Translations under genes and position numbers: made by a program
NCBI RefSeq assembly: GCF_002368435.1
Contig: NZ_AP018265.1
Location: 1 to 64,000 of the forward strand
From: Kalymmatonema gypsitolerans NIES-4073
GTDB lineage: Bacteria; Cyanobacteriota; Cyanobacteriia; Cyanobacteriales; Nostocaceae
Length of the DNA: 64,000 bases
Direction of reading: 5' to 3'
Notes under the pieces: generated by a model
Databases searched by the model: none
Told to the model about the DNA's origin: nothing
What the model saw: the letters and a program-made list of their open reading frames with translations, nothing else
In this document: one piece after another, positions 1-7,972 of the stretch
How the letters are laid out: every line of letters begins with the position of its first letter
How positions within the stretch are numbered: position 1 is the stretch's first letter

Positions 1-570
1 AACACTGACACAGGCACAAGTAATTCTTCTTTTGTAATTAACAATACTAGCTCAGGTGTCCGTCTTCTAGATATGTCTGGAGCGTTGGCGCTACGAACCT
101 ATGCAAACGATGGTTACGCTGATATCATTGTGCGTAATCTAACTGTACAGGGTACACAGACCATCATCAACACGGAGCAGGTAGAAGTAGCTGACAACAT
201 CATCAGACTTAACTCAAACTACTCCGGCTCCACTCCTACAGAAGACGCAGGTTTTGAAGTGAACAGAGGAACCTTAGCGCTCGCTCGCTTCTACTGGAGT
301 GAAACAAATCAGAAATTTATGTCTGGGCTAGCTGGCTCAGAAAAAGCTGTAGCCAATATTGTTACTCAAGATATCACCAGTGGTAGTCTTTCCGGAGGAG
401 TTTATACATGGTCACACGGACTTGGACGTAAACCTTTGCTCTGGGCTGTTTGGGATAATACAGGTGACGGTGTTTTGATTCAACCCAATGCAGTAAATGC
501 TAATACGATGACATTTAATTTCAGTGGGATGACCTTAACAGGTACTTGGACTTTGGTAGCAGCAGGTTAG
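1..570 (+). CDS. phage tail fibre-like protein, C-terminal part (5' end outside window)
   Basis: The reading frame is open from base 1 and ends with TAG at 568-570, so the ATG at 73 is not the real start. Visible features are a stretch like that before the chaperone-type ends of phage structural proteins (NIIRLNSN, then AGFEVNRG), followed by a Gly/Thr-rich beta-type C-terminus. I infer a virion or tail-fibre protein. The next gene starts 4 bases after this stop, which suggests one transcript. The function rests on resemblance only; no receptor-binding motif was identified. Confidence 0.6.
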   Translation, partial: NTDTGTSNSSFVINNTSSGVRLLDMSGALALRTYANDGYADIIVRNLTVQGTQTIINTEQVEVADNIIRLNSNYSGSTPTEDAGFEVNRGTLALARFYWSETNQKFMSGLAGSEKAVANIVTQDITSGSLSGGVYTWSHGLGRKPLLWAVWDNTGDGVLIQPNAVNANTMTFNFSGMTLTGTWTLVAAG

Positions 571-574
571 TCTC

Positions 575-1135
575 ATGAAGATGGATTTTGTAAACACTTC
601 TTTACCAACACAGAAGTTTGCAGGCAAGAGTCTATCGATTGGGGCTACTTTACCTACTAACCCAGGAGACAAGGATTTATGGTTTGAGCCTAGTTACGCC
701 CCTCAGCCTTGGGAATACGACGTAACTAACAATGTTTGGCGAAGTCAACCTGTCACGGCTGATATTGCTATCCCTAGCAACGGTTCGGGCGCAGCTCTGC
801 AAATTTCAAAACCATTTCCTATTGGTACAACAACAATATGGTTAGAAAATTACACAGTTATGCTATCTTCTCGAAGTGGAGTAAGCAATGCCGCGAACGA
901 CTATTTAAGCTTTCAATTACAGTGGATTAACAATACAGGAACCGCTACAACTTTAGACTCTGGTAATAGTCAAAACCTGGCTCAGGGTCAATATCGACGA
1001 ATCGGGGGTAATTTGTATCAATATATAACTAATCCAAATCAAATTCTGCTAGTAGTTACCAGAGTAGGCAGCACTAGCCAGACATATCAAGCTTCTCTAT
1101 CATTGACTTATAAATTTGTCAGACCTAACGCTTAG
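575..1135 (+). CDS. hypothetical phage virion/tail-fibre-associated protein
   Basis: This 186-residue protein starts 4 bases after the fibre-like gene and is probably cotranscribed with it. It contains a short DLWFEPSYAPQPWEYD segment (typical of particle-decorating phage proteins that say what the user sees: plain text plus W-rich beta strands) and a Ser/Thr/Asn-rich beta-like C-terminus, with no signal peptide or membrane segment. I do not recognise the family. Its position opposite terminase and after a fibre gene suggests a distal tail or fibre accessory role. A palindromic element begins 3 bases after its stop. Confidence 0.5.
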   Translation: MKMDFVNTSLPTQKFAGKSLSIGATLPTNPGDKDLWFEPSYAPQPWEYDVTNNVWRSQPVTADIAIPSNGSGAALQISKPFPIGTTTIWLENYTVMLSSRSGVSNAANDYLSFQLQWINNTGTATTLDSGNSQNLAQGQYRRIGGNLYQYITNPNQILLVVTRVGSTSQTYQASLSLTYKFVRPNA

Positions 1136-1138
1136 AAT

Positions 1139-1162
1139 CGTCAAGGAAAGATTTCCTTGACG
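1139..1162. repeat. 24-bp phage palindrome, copy 1
   Basis: The arms CGTCAAGGAAA and TTTCCTTGACG are perfect complements around a GA centre. It lies 3 bases after the stop at 1135, between convergent genes. Confidence 0.9.
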
Positions 1163-1186
1163 AGATGAGTAGACCTATAAGAATTT

Positions 1187-2704
1187 TCATGACTGTACAA
1201 TAGAAGAAACAGGCGATCGCCGTTTTCTCATCTTGAGTTGATAGTAAATCATTGCTTGTGAGGTCATGTCAACGATATCGTCAGTATCGTAAACCCCAAA
1301 CTTGACAAACTCTATTTTGACATCTTCTAGCCAGCCTACACCGTGTTTAATGTGGAAGTTGCCGGACTCAAAAGCAGGGGCTATAAGCTGCGCTCGCTGC
1401 TCTTTGCTGCCAAATTCATCAGGATTAAATGCTAATACACCTGGGAATTCTTCTTGCAACTTCTCAATCATCGCTGCACCAGAAGCTTTTTTCTCTATCA
1501 ATTTGGTTGCAATGATGCCGTAAACAGGTTCGTTTCTGTTAATCAGTTCTCTGATGCCTTTTTGCGCGTCGTTAAAGCCGCAGCGCTTATGGAACAGGTC
1601 AATCAGATAGAAATTAGGATAGGCGATCGCAAACAAGCCTACAGACACAAATGACGCTGTGCTTGATGTAGAGCCAAAAGACAAGTCACCGCTTATGATG
1701 AGTTCGTATCTAGCTGGCAATTCCGTAAAAGTTTGCCAGACTGCTTTACTGAAAACGCCACCTTCTAATGGTGCTGGTTCCTGGTCATGACGAGCACTGT
1801 AAGCATACGCGCCCAAGTCTCTCTTAGCTTCTGCGTCTTCTTCCTCTCCAAAACGATGAGGATGTAACAACTCGCCTGCTTTGCGCTCTACAACAGTCTT
1901 AGAACGCGGGAAAACGACTGTTTCACTTTTGCGAGCACGGGTAGGTAATTTGACAATCTTAAAACGTCTGCTAGGGTCTTTTTCCTCTGCGGCTGTCTTG
2001 ATGATGTAGCCGCTTACGTCACTCTCATGCGTTCGCTGTTGTACAACAATTGTCTTAGTCCGCTTCGGGTCGTTGGCTCTTGTTGTCAAGTAGTTCTTAA
2101 ACTTCGTTAACGCTCCCTCTCTGACTACATCTGACTCTTTCTCTGGATTATTGGGGTCGTCAAACAAAAGGTACTCAGCACCCAGTCCGGTGACCGAACC
2201 GTCAAGTCCACGAGCATAGATGACCCCACCTGAGTTATTGCTGTACTCAGTAATTCTGTTACGGTCGTCACTGAGGATGCAGCGCCCACGCGATAAGCGC
2301 TGATACCACTCTGATTCAATAACACGACGACGCTTATAGCTGTGGTCATTTGCTAAAGGGGTGCTATAGCTCATGCACAGGAACGACGCCCAAGGCTGAC
2401 GCAACCATACCCAGCATGGGAAAAAGATAGATACAAACAAAGATTTAAGCGAGCGCGGCATCACATTGACAAGCAATCGCCTTGTCTCACCCATTGCTAC
2501 ATCCACGAGGAACTCACAAATGTAAGTGTGATGCCAATTCCAATCTAGTGGGGTATTTGGTTCTAAGATTGCCCACGCGCCAGGATGGTCAGCATCGTAA
2601 CCCCTAATGAATCGTTCTAAGTCACGCCTCAGAATCTCTCTTATTGCAAGTTCTCGCCTCGCGAGTGCCCCTTTATCTAAAACTCGACTAACCGCCGCTG
2701 GCAA
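1187..2704 (-). CDS. phage terminase large subunit
   Basis: This is the DNA-packaging motor and nuclease (505 residues). The ATPase half has a deviant Walker A (VMPRSLKSL) and a Walker B followed by acidic residues (EYLLFDDP). A QQRTHESD coupling segment follows, and the C-terminal half has an RNase H-like nuclease start (ISGDLSFGS). The length is normal for the family. The start at 2704 overlaps the small terminase stop by 17 bases, so the two are translationally coupled. The motor would act with the small subunit and a portal, but no portal gene is seen next to it. Confidence 0.9.
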   Translation of the reverse strand: MPAAVSRVLDKGALARRELAIREILRRDLERFIRGYDADHPGAWAILEPNTPLDWNWHHTYICEFLVDVAMGETRRLLVNVMPRSLKSLFVSIFFPCWVWLRQPWASFLCMSYSTPLANDHSYKRRRVIESEWYQRLSRGRCILSDDRNRITEYSNNSGGVIYARGLDGSVTGLGAEYLLFDDPNNPEKESDVVREGALTKFKNYLTTRANDPKRTKTIVVQQRTHESDVSGYIIKTAAEEKDPSRRFKIVKLPTRARKSETVVFPRSKTVVERKAGELLHPHRFGEEEDAEAKRDLGAYAYSARHDQEPAPLEGGVFSKAVWQTFTELPARYELIISGDLSFGSTSSTASFVSVGLFAIAYPNFYLIDLFHKRCGFNDAQKGIRELINRNEPVYGIIATKLIEKKASGAAMIEKLQEEFPGVLAFNPDEFGSKEQRAQLIAPAFESGNFHIKHGVGWLEDVKIEFVKFGVYDTDDIVDMTSQAMIYYQLKMRKRRSPVSSIVQS

Positions 2705-3260
2705 TTTTCTCTAGCTCCTCATCAGATAGCTGTGTAGGGTCAAATAAATCAGCATCAATCTCTGTAGACATCGGCAAAACATTGATGACGCGCTCACCCA
2801 TCCTATCAGCCAACACTTTTACTGTTTGACGATACACATCAGGTGGTAAATTTTGATAAGCGTACATCATTAAATCAATCAGCTTGTTGTCTACTGCTAC
2901 CTCAATTTTTTGCGTGTTCGCCCATCTCTCAGGACGCTGACGCTCTAACCACCACGCCGCCGCCCTCCAGTCGTTTGTGGATGCCGTCATGATGCGAGCG
3001 CTTAACGTTATTTCAGCCGCTACAACCGCTCGGTTCAACTCTTCTGCAAACTCTGCAAATTCATCGCTAGTAGGACGCTCATGTGTGCCTTCACCACGCT
3101 GTACCCACTCGCGTACAGTCTTATGACTAACCCCCGCATAATAGCAAGCGTTCTCAATCCCTACGCCCGCTTTAATCGCCTGCAACAGTTTTTGTTTTGT
3201 TTCTTGTGTTAACTTAGACGGTCGCCCTGGTCGAGCCGCTTTTTTGCTCATATTAAGCAC
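2688..3260 (-). CDS. phage terminase small subunit
   Basis: This 190-residue DNA-binding protein selects the phage DNA for packaging. Its N-terminus carries a basic leader (KKAARPGRPSKL) and a helix-turn-helix (GIENACYYAGVSHKTVREW) typical of terminase small subunits. It is followed directly by the large subunit with a 17-base overlap. Copy 2 of the phage palindrome touches the first base of its start codon region (3260-3283), so it could act as an operator or a 5' UTR hairpin for the terminase operon. Confidence 0.85.
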   Translation of the reverse strand: MLNMSKKAARPGRPSKLTQETKQKLLQAIKAGVGIENACYYAGVSHKTVREWVQRGEGTHERPTSDEFAEFAEELNRAVVAAEITLSARIMTASTNDWRAAAWWLERQRPERWANTQKIEVAVDNKLIDLMMYAYQNLPPDVYRQTVKVLADRMGERVINVLPMSTEIDADLFDPTQLSDEELEKIASGG

Positions 3261-3283
3261 GTTAGAGAAATCTTTCTTTTACG
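3260..3283. repeat. 24-bp phage palindrome, copy 2
   Basis: It begins at the ATG of the small terminase gene. The arms are CGTTAGAGAAA and TTTCTTTTACG around a TC centre, with two imperfect pairs. Confidence 0.85.
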
Positions 3284-3312
3284 ATATCAGATTAAGTTAA
3301 AAATTTCTTTTA

Positions 3313-3352
3313 TTCACCCTTGACTATGGTATGCCTAAAATGACACAATAAA
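3313..3352 (+). promoter_or_regulatory. early promoter region with TTCACCCTTG box and TGACA half-sites
   Basis: TTCACCCTTG (3313-3322) runs into TTGACT, with ATGCCTAAAATGACACA (3331-3347) downstream. The same TTCACCCTTG box plus TGACATA repeats precedes the next plus-strand gene at 4713-4746. The shared layout suggests one sigma/regulator combination for both. No transcription start is known. Confidence 0.5.
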
Positions 3353-3385
3353 TATGTAAGCGTAAATTACTAAAGGATAAGTGAA

Positions 3386-4531
3386 ATGACAAGCGTAACA
3401 ACTGATATGATTATTGATTCATCTTATGACACCTTTGACTTAAAGTTTAACATTGATACGAGTAATCAACAATACGACCAAGGTTTTCACTTTGACAAAG
3501 AGGCTGTCAAGAAAGCGAGCGCAGAAATTAAAGGACGTTTACGCCAGAATGGTTACAAAGGACTTGTAAATGATAACTATTATAAAGGTGTAGGCGCTGT
3601 TGTAGAGTCTAACTGGTCGCTAGACCACAAGCTGCAAGCTGCTAATCTAAATTGGTCTGTTGATACTTCTATTCTTAGATACGGTGACAAGCTGCAATTC
3701 TTTGACACTAACAATCAAGCCGTATACCGCTCTGATACAGGTACTCTATTCTCTGTCACTAGCGATACTTGGACACCATTCCAAAATGTAGATGTTGTCC
3801 ATGCTTTCGATGAGTTCTGCAACAGTGCCGGGATTGAGATGGAACGGCTAGGACATCTACGTGAAGGTCGTCTAGTGTTTGCGAGCGCAGTAGTTAACGA
3901 GTCCTGGGCAGTTATGGACACTGACGACATAATAGCCGCTCGACTGTTGCTGACTAACTCACATGAATACGGCAAAGGTTTAACAGTAAAGCTCAATGCA
4001 ATTCGTTTAGTGTGCTGTAATGGCATTACTCGTAAAGTCTCCATTGGTCAGCGCTCGCTTTCTCACACCAACGGCTTTAGTAAAACGGCAGTACAAGCAA
4101 TCCTGGAAAGCAGCAAACAAAACTTTGTTGACCTGGGCTTGCTGATTGACAAACTCGCACAGACTCAAGTTAATAATCGTGAAGCGCGTGAGATTCTTGT
4201 TGAAACACTGGGCGATCGCAACGAACAAGGCAATCTCGTAGCATATGATGACCAAAATCGTTTAGTGCAGTCCAGCTTTACCGCGTTCGCGAATCACACA
4301 AGCATTGGCGCTCACTATGAAACTAGCCGGGGTACTGCTTGGGAATTGCTCAACTGTGTCACAGAACAAATCAATCATCACAGCCGTAGCGCTGGCGAAA
4401 CTCACATGAACTCTATGTGGAACGGTGGCAAAGCACGAATTGAGAGCAAAATGGTTAACGCCCTTGCGCTCGCTTATGTCTCTCCCTCTCGTAACAAACA
4501 AGCGCAAACCGTAGGGGTAAGCGCTTTCTAA
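3386..4531 (+). CDS. DUF932 phage/plasmid-like protein
   Basis: The 381-residue protein matches the DUF932 type (phage/plasmid-like protein, TIGR03299 style). Recognisable parts are SVTSDTWTPFQNVDVVHAFDEF, GLTVKLNAIRLVCCNGIT and a C-terminal ALVTPS-like end (ALAYVSPSRNKQ). The family is common on phages and plasmids and its biochemical role is unknown. The start is the ATG at 3386, preceded by AAAGGATAAGTGAA as ribosome site. A rho-independent terminator follows 35 bases after the stop, so it is probably monocistronic. Confidence 0.8.
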   Translation: MTSVTTDMIIDSSYDTFDLKFNIDTSNQQYDQGFHFDKEAVKKASAEIKGRLRQNGYKGLVNDNYYKGVGAVVESNWSLDHKLQAANLNWSVDTSILRYGDKLQFFDTNNQAVYRSDTGTLFSVTSDTWTPFQNVDVVHAFDEFCNSAGIEMERLGHLREGRLVFASAVVNESWAVMDTDDIIAARLLLTNSHEYGKGLTVKLNAIRLVCCNGITRKVSIGQRSLSHTNGFSKTAVQAILESSKQNFVDLGLLIDKLAQTQVNNREAREILVETLGDRNEQGNLVAYDDQNRLVQSSFTAFANHTSIGAHYETSRGTAWELLNCVTEQINHHSRSAGETHMNSMWNGGKARIESKMVNALALAYVSPSRNKQAQTVGVSAF

Positions 4532-4565
4532 AATACTAAGTTTCTTATTGTTGTAAATCTTACAG

Positions 4566-4589
4566 AGGCTGTTATGTACAGCCTTTTTT
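4566..4589 (+). terminator. rho-independent terminator after the DUF932 gene
   Basis: A 7-bp stem (AGGCTGT / ACAGCCT) with a 5-base loop is followed by TTTTT. Confidence 0.8.
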
Positions 4590-4614
4590 ACTTTATAACA
4601 CAATGCTGTTGTAT

Positions 4615-4638
4615 CGTCTAAGAAAGATTTCTCTGACG
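4615..4638. repeat. 24-bp phage palindrome, copy 3
   Basis: The arms are CGTCTAAGAAA and TTTCTCTGACG around a GA centre. It lies downstream of the terminator, in the intergenic space. Confidence 0.85.
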
Positions 4639-4712
4639 ACAAATCACAAATATTCCAACTTCTCAGCGTACCATTTTTTCTATATATATAGAACTTTTCA
4701 AAAATATTGTTT

Positions 4713-4746
4713 TTCACCCTTGCGGCAATATGACATACCTGACATA
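4713..4746 (+). promoter_or_regulatory. early promoter region with direct TGACATA repeats
   Basis: TTCACCCTTG (4713-4722) is followed by TGACATACCTGACATA (4731-4746), two TGACATA units 9 bases apart. It mirrors the region ahead of the gene at 3386 and sits 35-68 bases before the ATG at 4781. Confidence 0.5.
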
Positions 4747-4780
4747 CTTAATATAGAAACAAAACAATAGAGACAAAAAA

Positions 4781-5671
4781 ATGCAAGCCATCAAATATCC
4801 AGAACTCGCTCAACAATTTATAAATTCAGGTTTTGAACTACTCAAGCTCGGTAAAGCTGGTTACATCGTTAACCACAACGGTCAGAAAATACGCTTTGGT
4901 AATTTACAAACTGCTGGGAACTGGTTAAACGAGCGCATCACGGAACGTCAGAAAGTCATCAAGGCTCAAACATGGGGCGGCAGTGTTCTGACTCAGTTCG
5001 TTCTTCAAGCAAGTCTAGCAGCATTAGAGCAAGCATGGTCAGCACAGCTTGCAGCTAAAGAAGAAACGCAAGAAACCACTGTTGCTACTATATACACGAC
5101 AGCAAACGCGATACATGATATACCAGAACTGACATTAGAAGCTGTAGAACTTGATTTGATGAACGGCAAAAAACGCCGTTGGCGCTCTGTCAAGACTTTA
5201 GATCCTGAAAAACAATTGGCTGTGTACAAAGCACAGAACGCGAGCGCTGTAGATGCTAAAGAATGGGAAGAAATCAAAGGTTTTCAAGTGCCTGTTAAGG
5301 GTGAATTGTTTGATGATTTAGGCGGTTTTATCTCTAAATCAACAGAAGAAAAAGACAAAAAAGACAAGCCTGAAACTGTTAAACCTGAGCAAGTATCCGA
5401 CCACATTGGCGCAAATGGCAAGCCCAAAGCAGTCAAAACAGAGGAAGGAATATATCAAGCAGGCAAGACAGTTAAAAGCGTTCGCCCTGGTTCTAAGATT
5501 GACCAAATTATTAACTTATTGCGTGAAGGCGCTACTATTGAACAAATTAATGCCAAAGTTGACACAGGCAAGAAAATGAGTGCTAGCTATATCGCTCAAC
5601 GTCTCGCGCTACGCGGTTATGGTATGGCAAAAGATATTGCAACAAATCGATATTTTTTGTTAATTCCATAA
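4781..5671 (+). CDS. hypothetical phage early protein
   Basis: This 296-residue protein belongs to no family I recognise. The N-terminal 60 residues form a compact domain (LAQQFINSGFELLKLGKAGYIV). The middle (about 180-230) is Lys/Glu/Pro-rich linker, and the last 60 residues look like a winged-helix or DNA-binding end (KIDQIINLLREGATIEQINAKV then MSASYIAQRLALRGYGM). It has its own promoter box like the DUF932 gene. A palindrome follows 16 bases after the stop. A DNA-binding role is inference. Confidence 0.6.
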   Translation: MQAIKYPELAQQFINSGFELLKLGKAGYIVNHNGQKIRFGNLQTAGNWLNERITERQKVIKAQTWGGSVLTQFVLQASLAALEQAWSAQLAAKEETQETTVATIYTTANAIHDIPELTLEAVELDLMNGKKRRWRSVKTLDPEKQLAVYKAQNASAVDAKEWEEIKGFQVPVKGELFDDLGGFISKSTEEKDKKDKPETVKPEQVSDHIGANGKPKAVKTEEGIYQAGKTVKSVRPGSKIDQIINLLREGATIEQINAKVDTGKKMSASYIAQRLALRGYGMAKDIATNRYFLLIP

Positions 5672-5686
5672 ACAAAGAAAAATAAT

Positions 5687-5710
5687 CGTCAAAGAAAGAT
5701 TTCTTTGACG
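5687..5710. repeat. 24-bp phage palindrome, copy 4
   Basis: This is a perfect copy with arms CGTCAAAGAAA and TTTCTTTGACG. Complementarity extends 3 more bases on each side (AAT / ATT), so the RNA would form a 13-bp hairpin. It separates convergent genes. Confidence 0.9.
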
Positions 5711-5727
5711 ATTACATCAAGAACTTA

Positions 5728-6426
5728 CTACTTAATAGCTAACCAACCTGCAAAATTAGACCAGCGCCAGATGCATTCTACTTGATGAAAACCAGCGTTT
5801 TTTAATGCTTGTTCATTAGCGCTCGCAGTCCAAGGAACTAGTACACCTTCAAGGCTTAATCGTTTACGTTGTATCTCATAATCTGAATAGCCGTTTTCTG
5901 CCTTTAATTCATAATAAATGTTTGTTATCAAATCATCAACTGTAGCTGTCGCTCCGATGACCTTTTCTACTAACACAAATGCCCCGTTTCTGTGCAAGCT
6001 ATTATAAATACGTTGTAGCAACTTCATTCTATGCTCTACAGGGACGAATTGAAGTGTAAGGACAGAGAGTACAACATTAGCTTTAACATCTAGGAACTGC
6101 GAGCGCAAGTCTAAATCATGCACTGTAACGTTTTTGTAATCAGCAAAACGCTCTGTCAAAGCTGCAAGCATTGAAGGTGAATTATCAATGAGATGAAATG
6201 AACACTCAGGAAATTTTACAAGCGGCGCGATCGCCTCACCCTTACTTGCACCTATATCTATCAATACACCACCCTTTGAGAGGAATTTAAGCGCAATTGC
6301 TGATACAAGCGCTCTCATATTGGAATAGTCAGGTATAGAGCGTTGTAACATTTCGTCAAATGCATCAGCTACACGCTCATCAAATCGCCACTGATTAGCT
6401 GGGAAAACAATATCTTTGTCATGCAT
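5728..6426 (-). CDS. cmoA-like: CmoA-like carboxy-SAM synthase
   Basis: The 232-residue class I SAM enzyme closely follows the CmoA family, which turns SAM plus prephenate into carboxy-SAM. Seen directly: the CmoA N-terminus (RFDERVADAFDEMLQRSIP, then YSNM), the SAM loop IDIGASKGEA, DNSPSM, LTLQF, and the C-terminal signature NGYSDYEIQRKRLSLEGV. By recalled alignment, Arg189 in KR corresponds to E. coli CmoA Arg199, which holds the extra carboxylate. No CmoB (the tRNA partner) is nearby. Instead its start overlaps by 8 bases the stop of a DNA cytosine methyltransferase, so the two are translationally coupled. A plain SAM methyltransferase remains possible. Confidence 0.8.
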   Translation of the reverse strand: MHDKDIVFPANQWRFDERVADAFDEMLQRSIPDYSNMRALVSAIALKFLSKGGVLIDIGASKGEAIAPLVKFPECSFHLIDNSPSMLAALTERFADYKNVTVHDLDLRSQFLDVKANVVLSVLTLQFVPVEHRMKLLQRIYNSLHRNGAFVLVEKVIGATATVDDLITNIYYELKAENGYSDYEIQRKRLSLEGVLVPWTASANEQALKNAGFHQVECIWRWSNFAGWLAIK

Positions 6427-7417
6427 GGATGGACACCTTTAGTAGTTGGTTGCTGACAACAGTTGCAAGCGCCCGCATCAGAAACGGTGGTACGGCTCTA
6501 CCTAGTCTCTCCCATTGTTCCGAAAGGCTACCGGGCAAGTAAAAATCGCTTGGAAATGTGCAGATGATTTTGAGTTCATCAATTGTGAACTGCCTGCGCT
6601 CGCCTTGCATTGTCTCTATCCAGCCGCCGCCGCTAAAGTATGCTGTTTCTTTGCGCTCGTAGTCGTTTGCCATAATAGTGGGCGATGCATTTAAACCAGC
6701 AGCTTTGTAGTTATTAGCTTTGCCGCTAAACTTGACGAGTTTGATATGAGGTAGCACGTCCTTGACAGTGTAATGATATTTCAAGGGTGAGGGAAACACA
6801 GGTTCTAGTCCTAAATCATTACGGAAGCCCACATAAAACAAGCGTTGACGCATCTGAGGAACGCCCAACCATTGAGCATCTAGAACAGATGCCTTGACCC
6901 TGTAGCCGCAGTTTCTAAGCGCTTCTATGATGTCTAGGAAATAGCCTTTAGCAGCACCCTTGACTAATCCTGAGACGTTCTCAGCTATAAATGCTTTGGG
7001 CTGTAAGTCCTTTAGTATCCTTGCGTACTCAAAAAACAAGTCATCTGAGCGTTGGCTAACATCTCCTGAGTATTTCTTTGTTTTGCCCCAGCCCTTTGAG
7101 CGAGTGCCAGCCGTGCTGAACGAAACGCAAGGCGGAGAACCCTCCAGGATGTCAATCTCTCCTATCTGGTCTAAGATGTCCTGGGCTTGCACTTCTCTGA
7201 CATCTCGCGTATCTAAATAAGTTCCTGGATGATTCGCTTTATATGCTGCGATCGCTTCAGGTACAAACTCAACGGCATACTTAACGTTAATTCCAGCCAT
7301 CTTAAAACCTAATGAGCTACCCCCACAACCACTGAATAGCGATGCTGCGGTTAAGCCGTTCTTCTCTATCTCTACAATCTCTTTCATACTGGGTATAAAA
7401 AATTCAGGTTTTATCAT
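6419..7417 (-). CDS. DNA cytosine-C5 methyltransferase with Arg in motif X
   Basis: This 332-residue enzyme has the full C5 methyltransferase set. Motif I is AASLFSGCGGSSLGF, motif IV is EGSPPCVSF with the catalytic Cys, motif VI is ENV and motif VIII is QMRQRL. The target recognition segment lies at about residues 205-280. In motif X the usual GNxVPP reads LGRAVPP, so the near-invariant Asn is Arg307 (AGA, 6497-6499). All other catalytic motifs are intact, so it should be active. It is coupled to a CmoA-like gene by an 8-base overlap and follows a ParB-like gene by 12 bases. Modification of phage DNA is the expected role; use of carboxy-SAM is my inference. Confidence 0.9.
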   Translation of the reverse strand: MIKPEFFIPSMKEIVEIEKNGLTAASLFSGCGGSSLGFKMAGINVKYAVEFVPEAIAAYKANHPGTYLDTRDVREVQAQDILDQIGEIDILEGSPPCVSFSTAGTRSKGWGKTKKYSGDVSQRSDDLFFEYARILKDLQPKAFIAENVSGLVKGAAKGYFLDIIEALRNCGYRVKASVLDAQWLGVPQMRQRLFYVGFRNDLGLEPVFPSPLKYHYTVKDVLPHIKLVKFSGKANNYKAAGLNASPTIMANDYERKETAYFSGGGWIETMQGERRQFTIDELKIICTFPSDFYLPGSLSEQWERLGRAVPPFLMRALATVVSNQLLKVSIHA

Positions 7418-7429
7418 TACATTTTGTTC

Positions 7430-7972
7430 CTATCCAGTTTTTTTACTTTTGAAAACGAATCCACACTTAGGGCAAGTAATATCTAATTCTTGCTTCATCT
7501 TGTTCTCGTCAATCTCGTCAAAACCATCAGGCGGCTGCACTTCCTTGAGTAAATTGTCAATCTCGTCAGCGTCAAAGCCTGTTAAGAGCATATCTACATC
7601 CATGCCCAGCAAATCAGTCAACTCTAATCGCAGCATCTCAGGGTCATAAGATGACTCAGCTATCTGATTATCAGATACTCTGAGAAGCCTTTTATCTGAC
7701 TCTGATAACCCTTGACGAATAATCACAGGTATCTTCTCAAACTCAGCTAATATCGCTGCTTCTTGACGTGCATGACCCTTGATTATCTCCAGATTCTCAT
7801 CACAAACAATCGGCACATCAAAACCAAGTTTTTTGATGATGTTTGCAAGCTTAGCTATCTGTGCTTGACTGTGTATTTTTGCATTCTGTGGATAAGGTTT
7901 GAGCGCTCGCGGATCAATTGCGATCAACTCCCAATTTTCACCCTGTTTAATAGTCTTGTACGTTTCTGCCAT
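7430..7972 (-). CDS. ParB/Srx-like nuclease-fold protein of the modification operon
   Basis: The 180-residue protein has a ParB N-terminal-like domain (about residues 15-95: LKPYPQNAKIHSQAQIAKLA, then the GHARQEAA motif and SDNQIAE). This fold is common beside phage DNA methyltransferases. The C-terminus has one zinc-ribbon half (CPKCGF). The gene ends 12 bases before the methyltransferase and its start overlaps the upstream winged-helix gene by 26 bases. This points to regulation or DNA targeting within one operon, not plasmid partition; parA lies elsewhere. The exact role is not known. Confidence 0.75.
   Translation of the reverse strand: MAETYKTIKQGENWELIAIDPRALKPYPQNAKIHSQAQIAKLANIIKKLGFDVPIVCDENLEIIKGHARQEAAILAEFEKIPVIIRQGLSESDKRLLRVSDNQIAESSYDPEMLRLELTDLLGMDVDMLLTGFDADEIDNLLKEVQPPDGFDEIDENKMKQELDITCPKCGFVFKSKKTG

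Noticed and set aside
73-570. ATG at 73 as the start of the first gene
   Set aside because: The frame is open to base 1 with protein-like sequence, so the gene is only truncated by the window.
7430-7972. ParB-like protein as the partner of parA
   Set aside because: It is in the methyltransferase operon 9 kb away; the RHH gene directly after parA with GTATAC boxes is the better partner.
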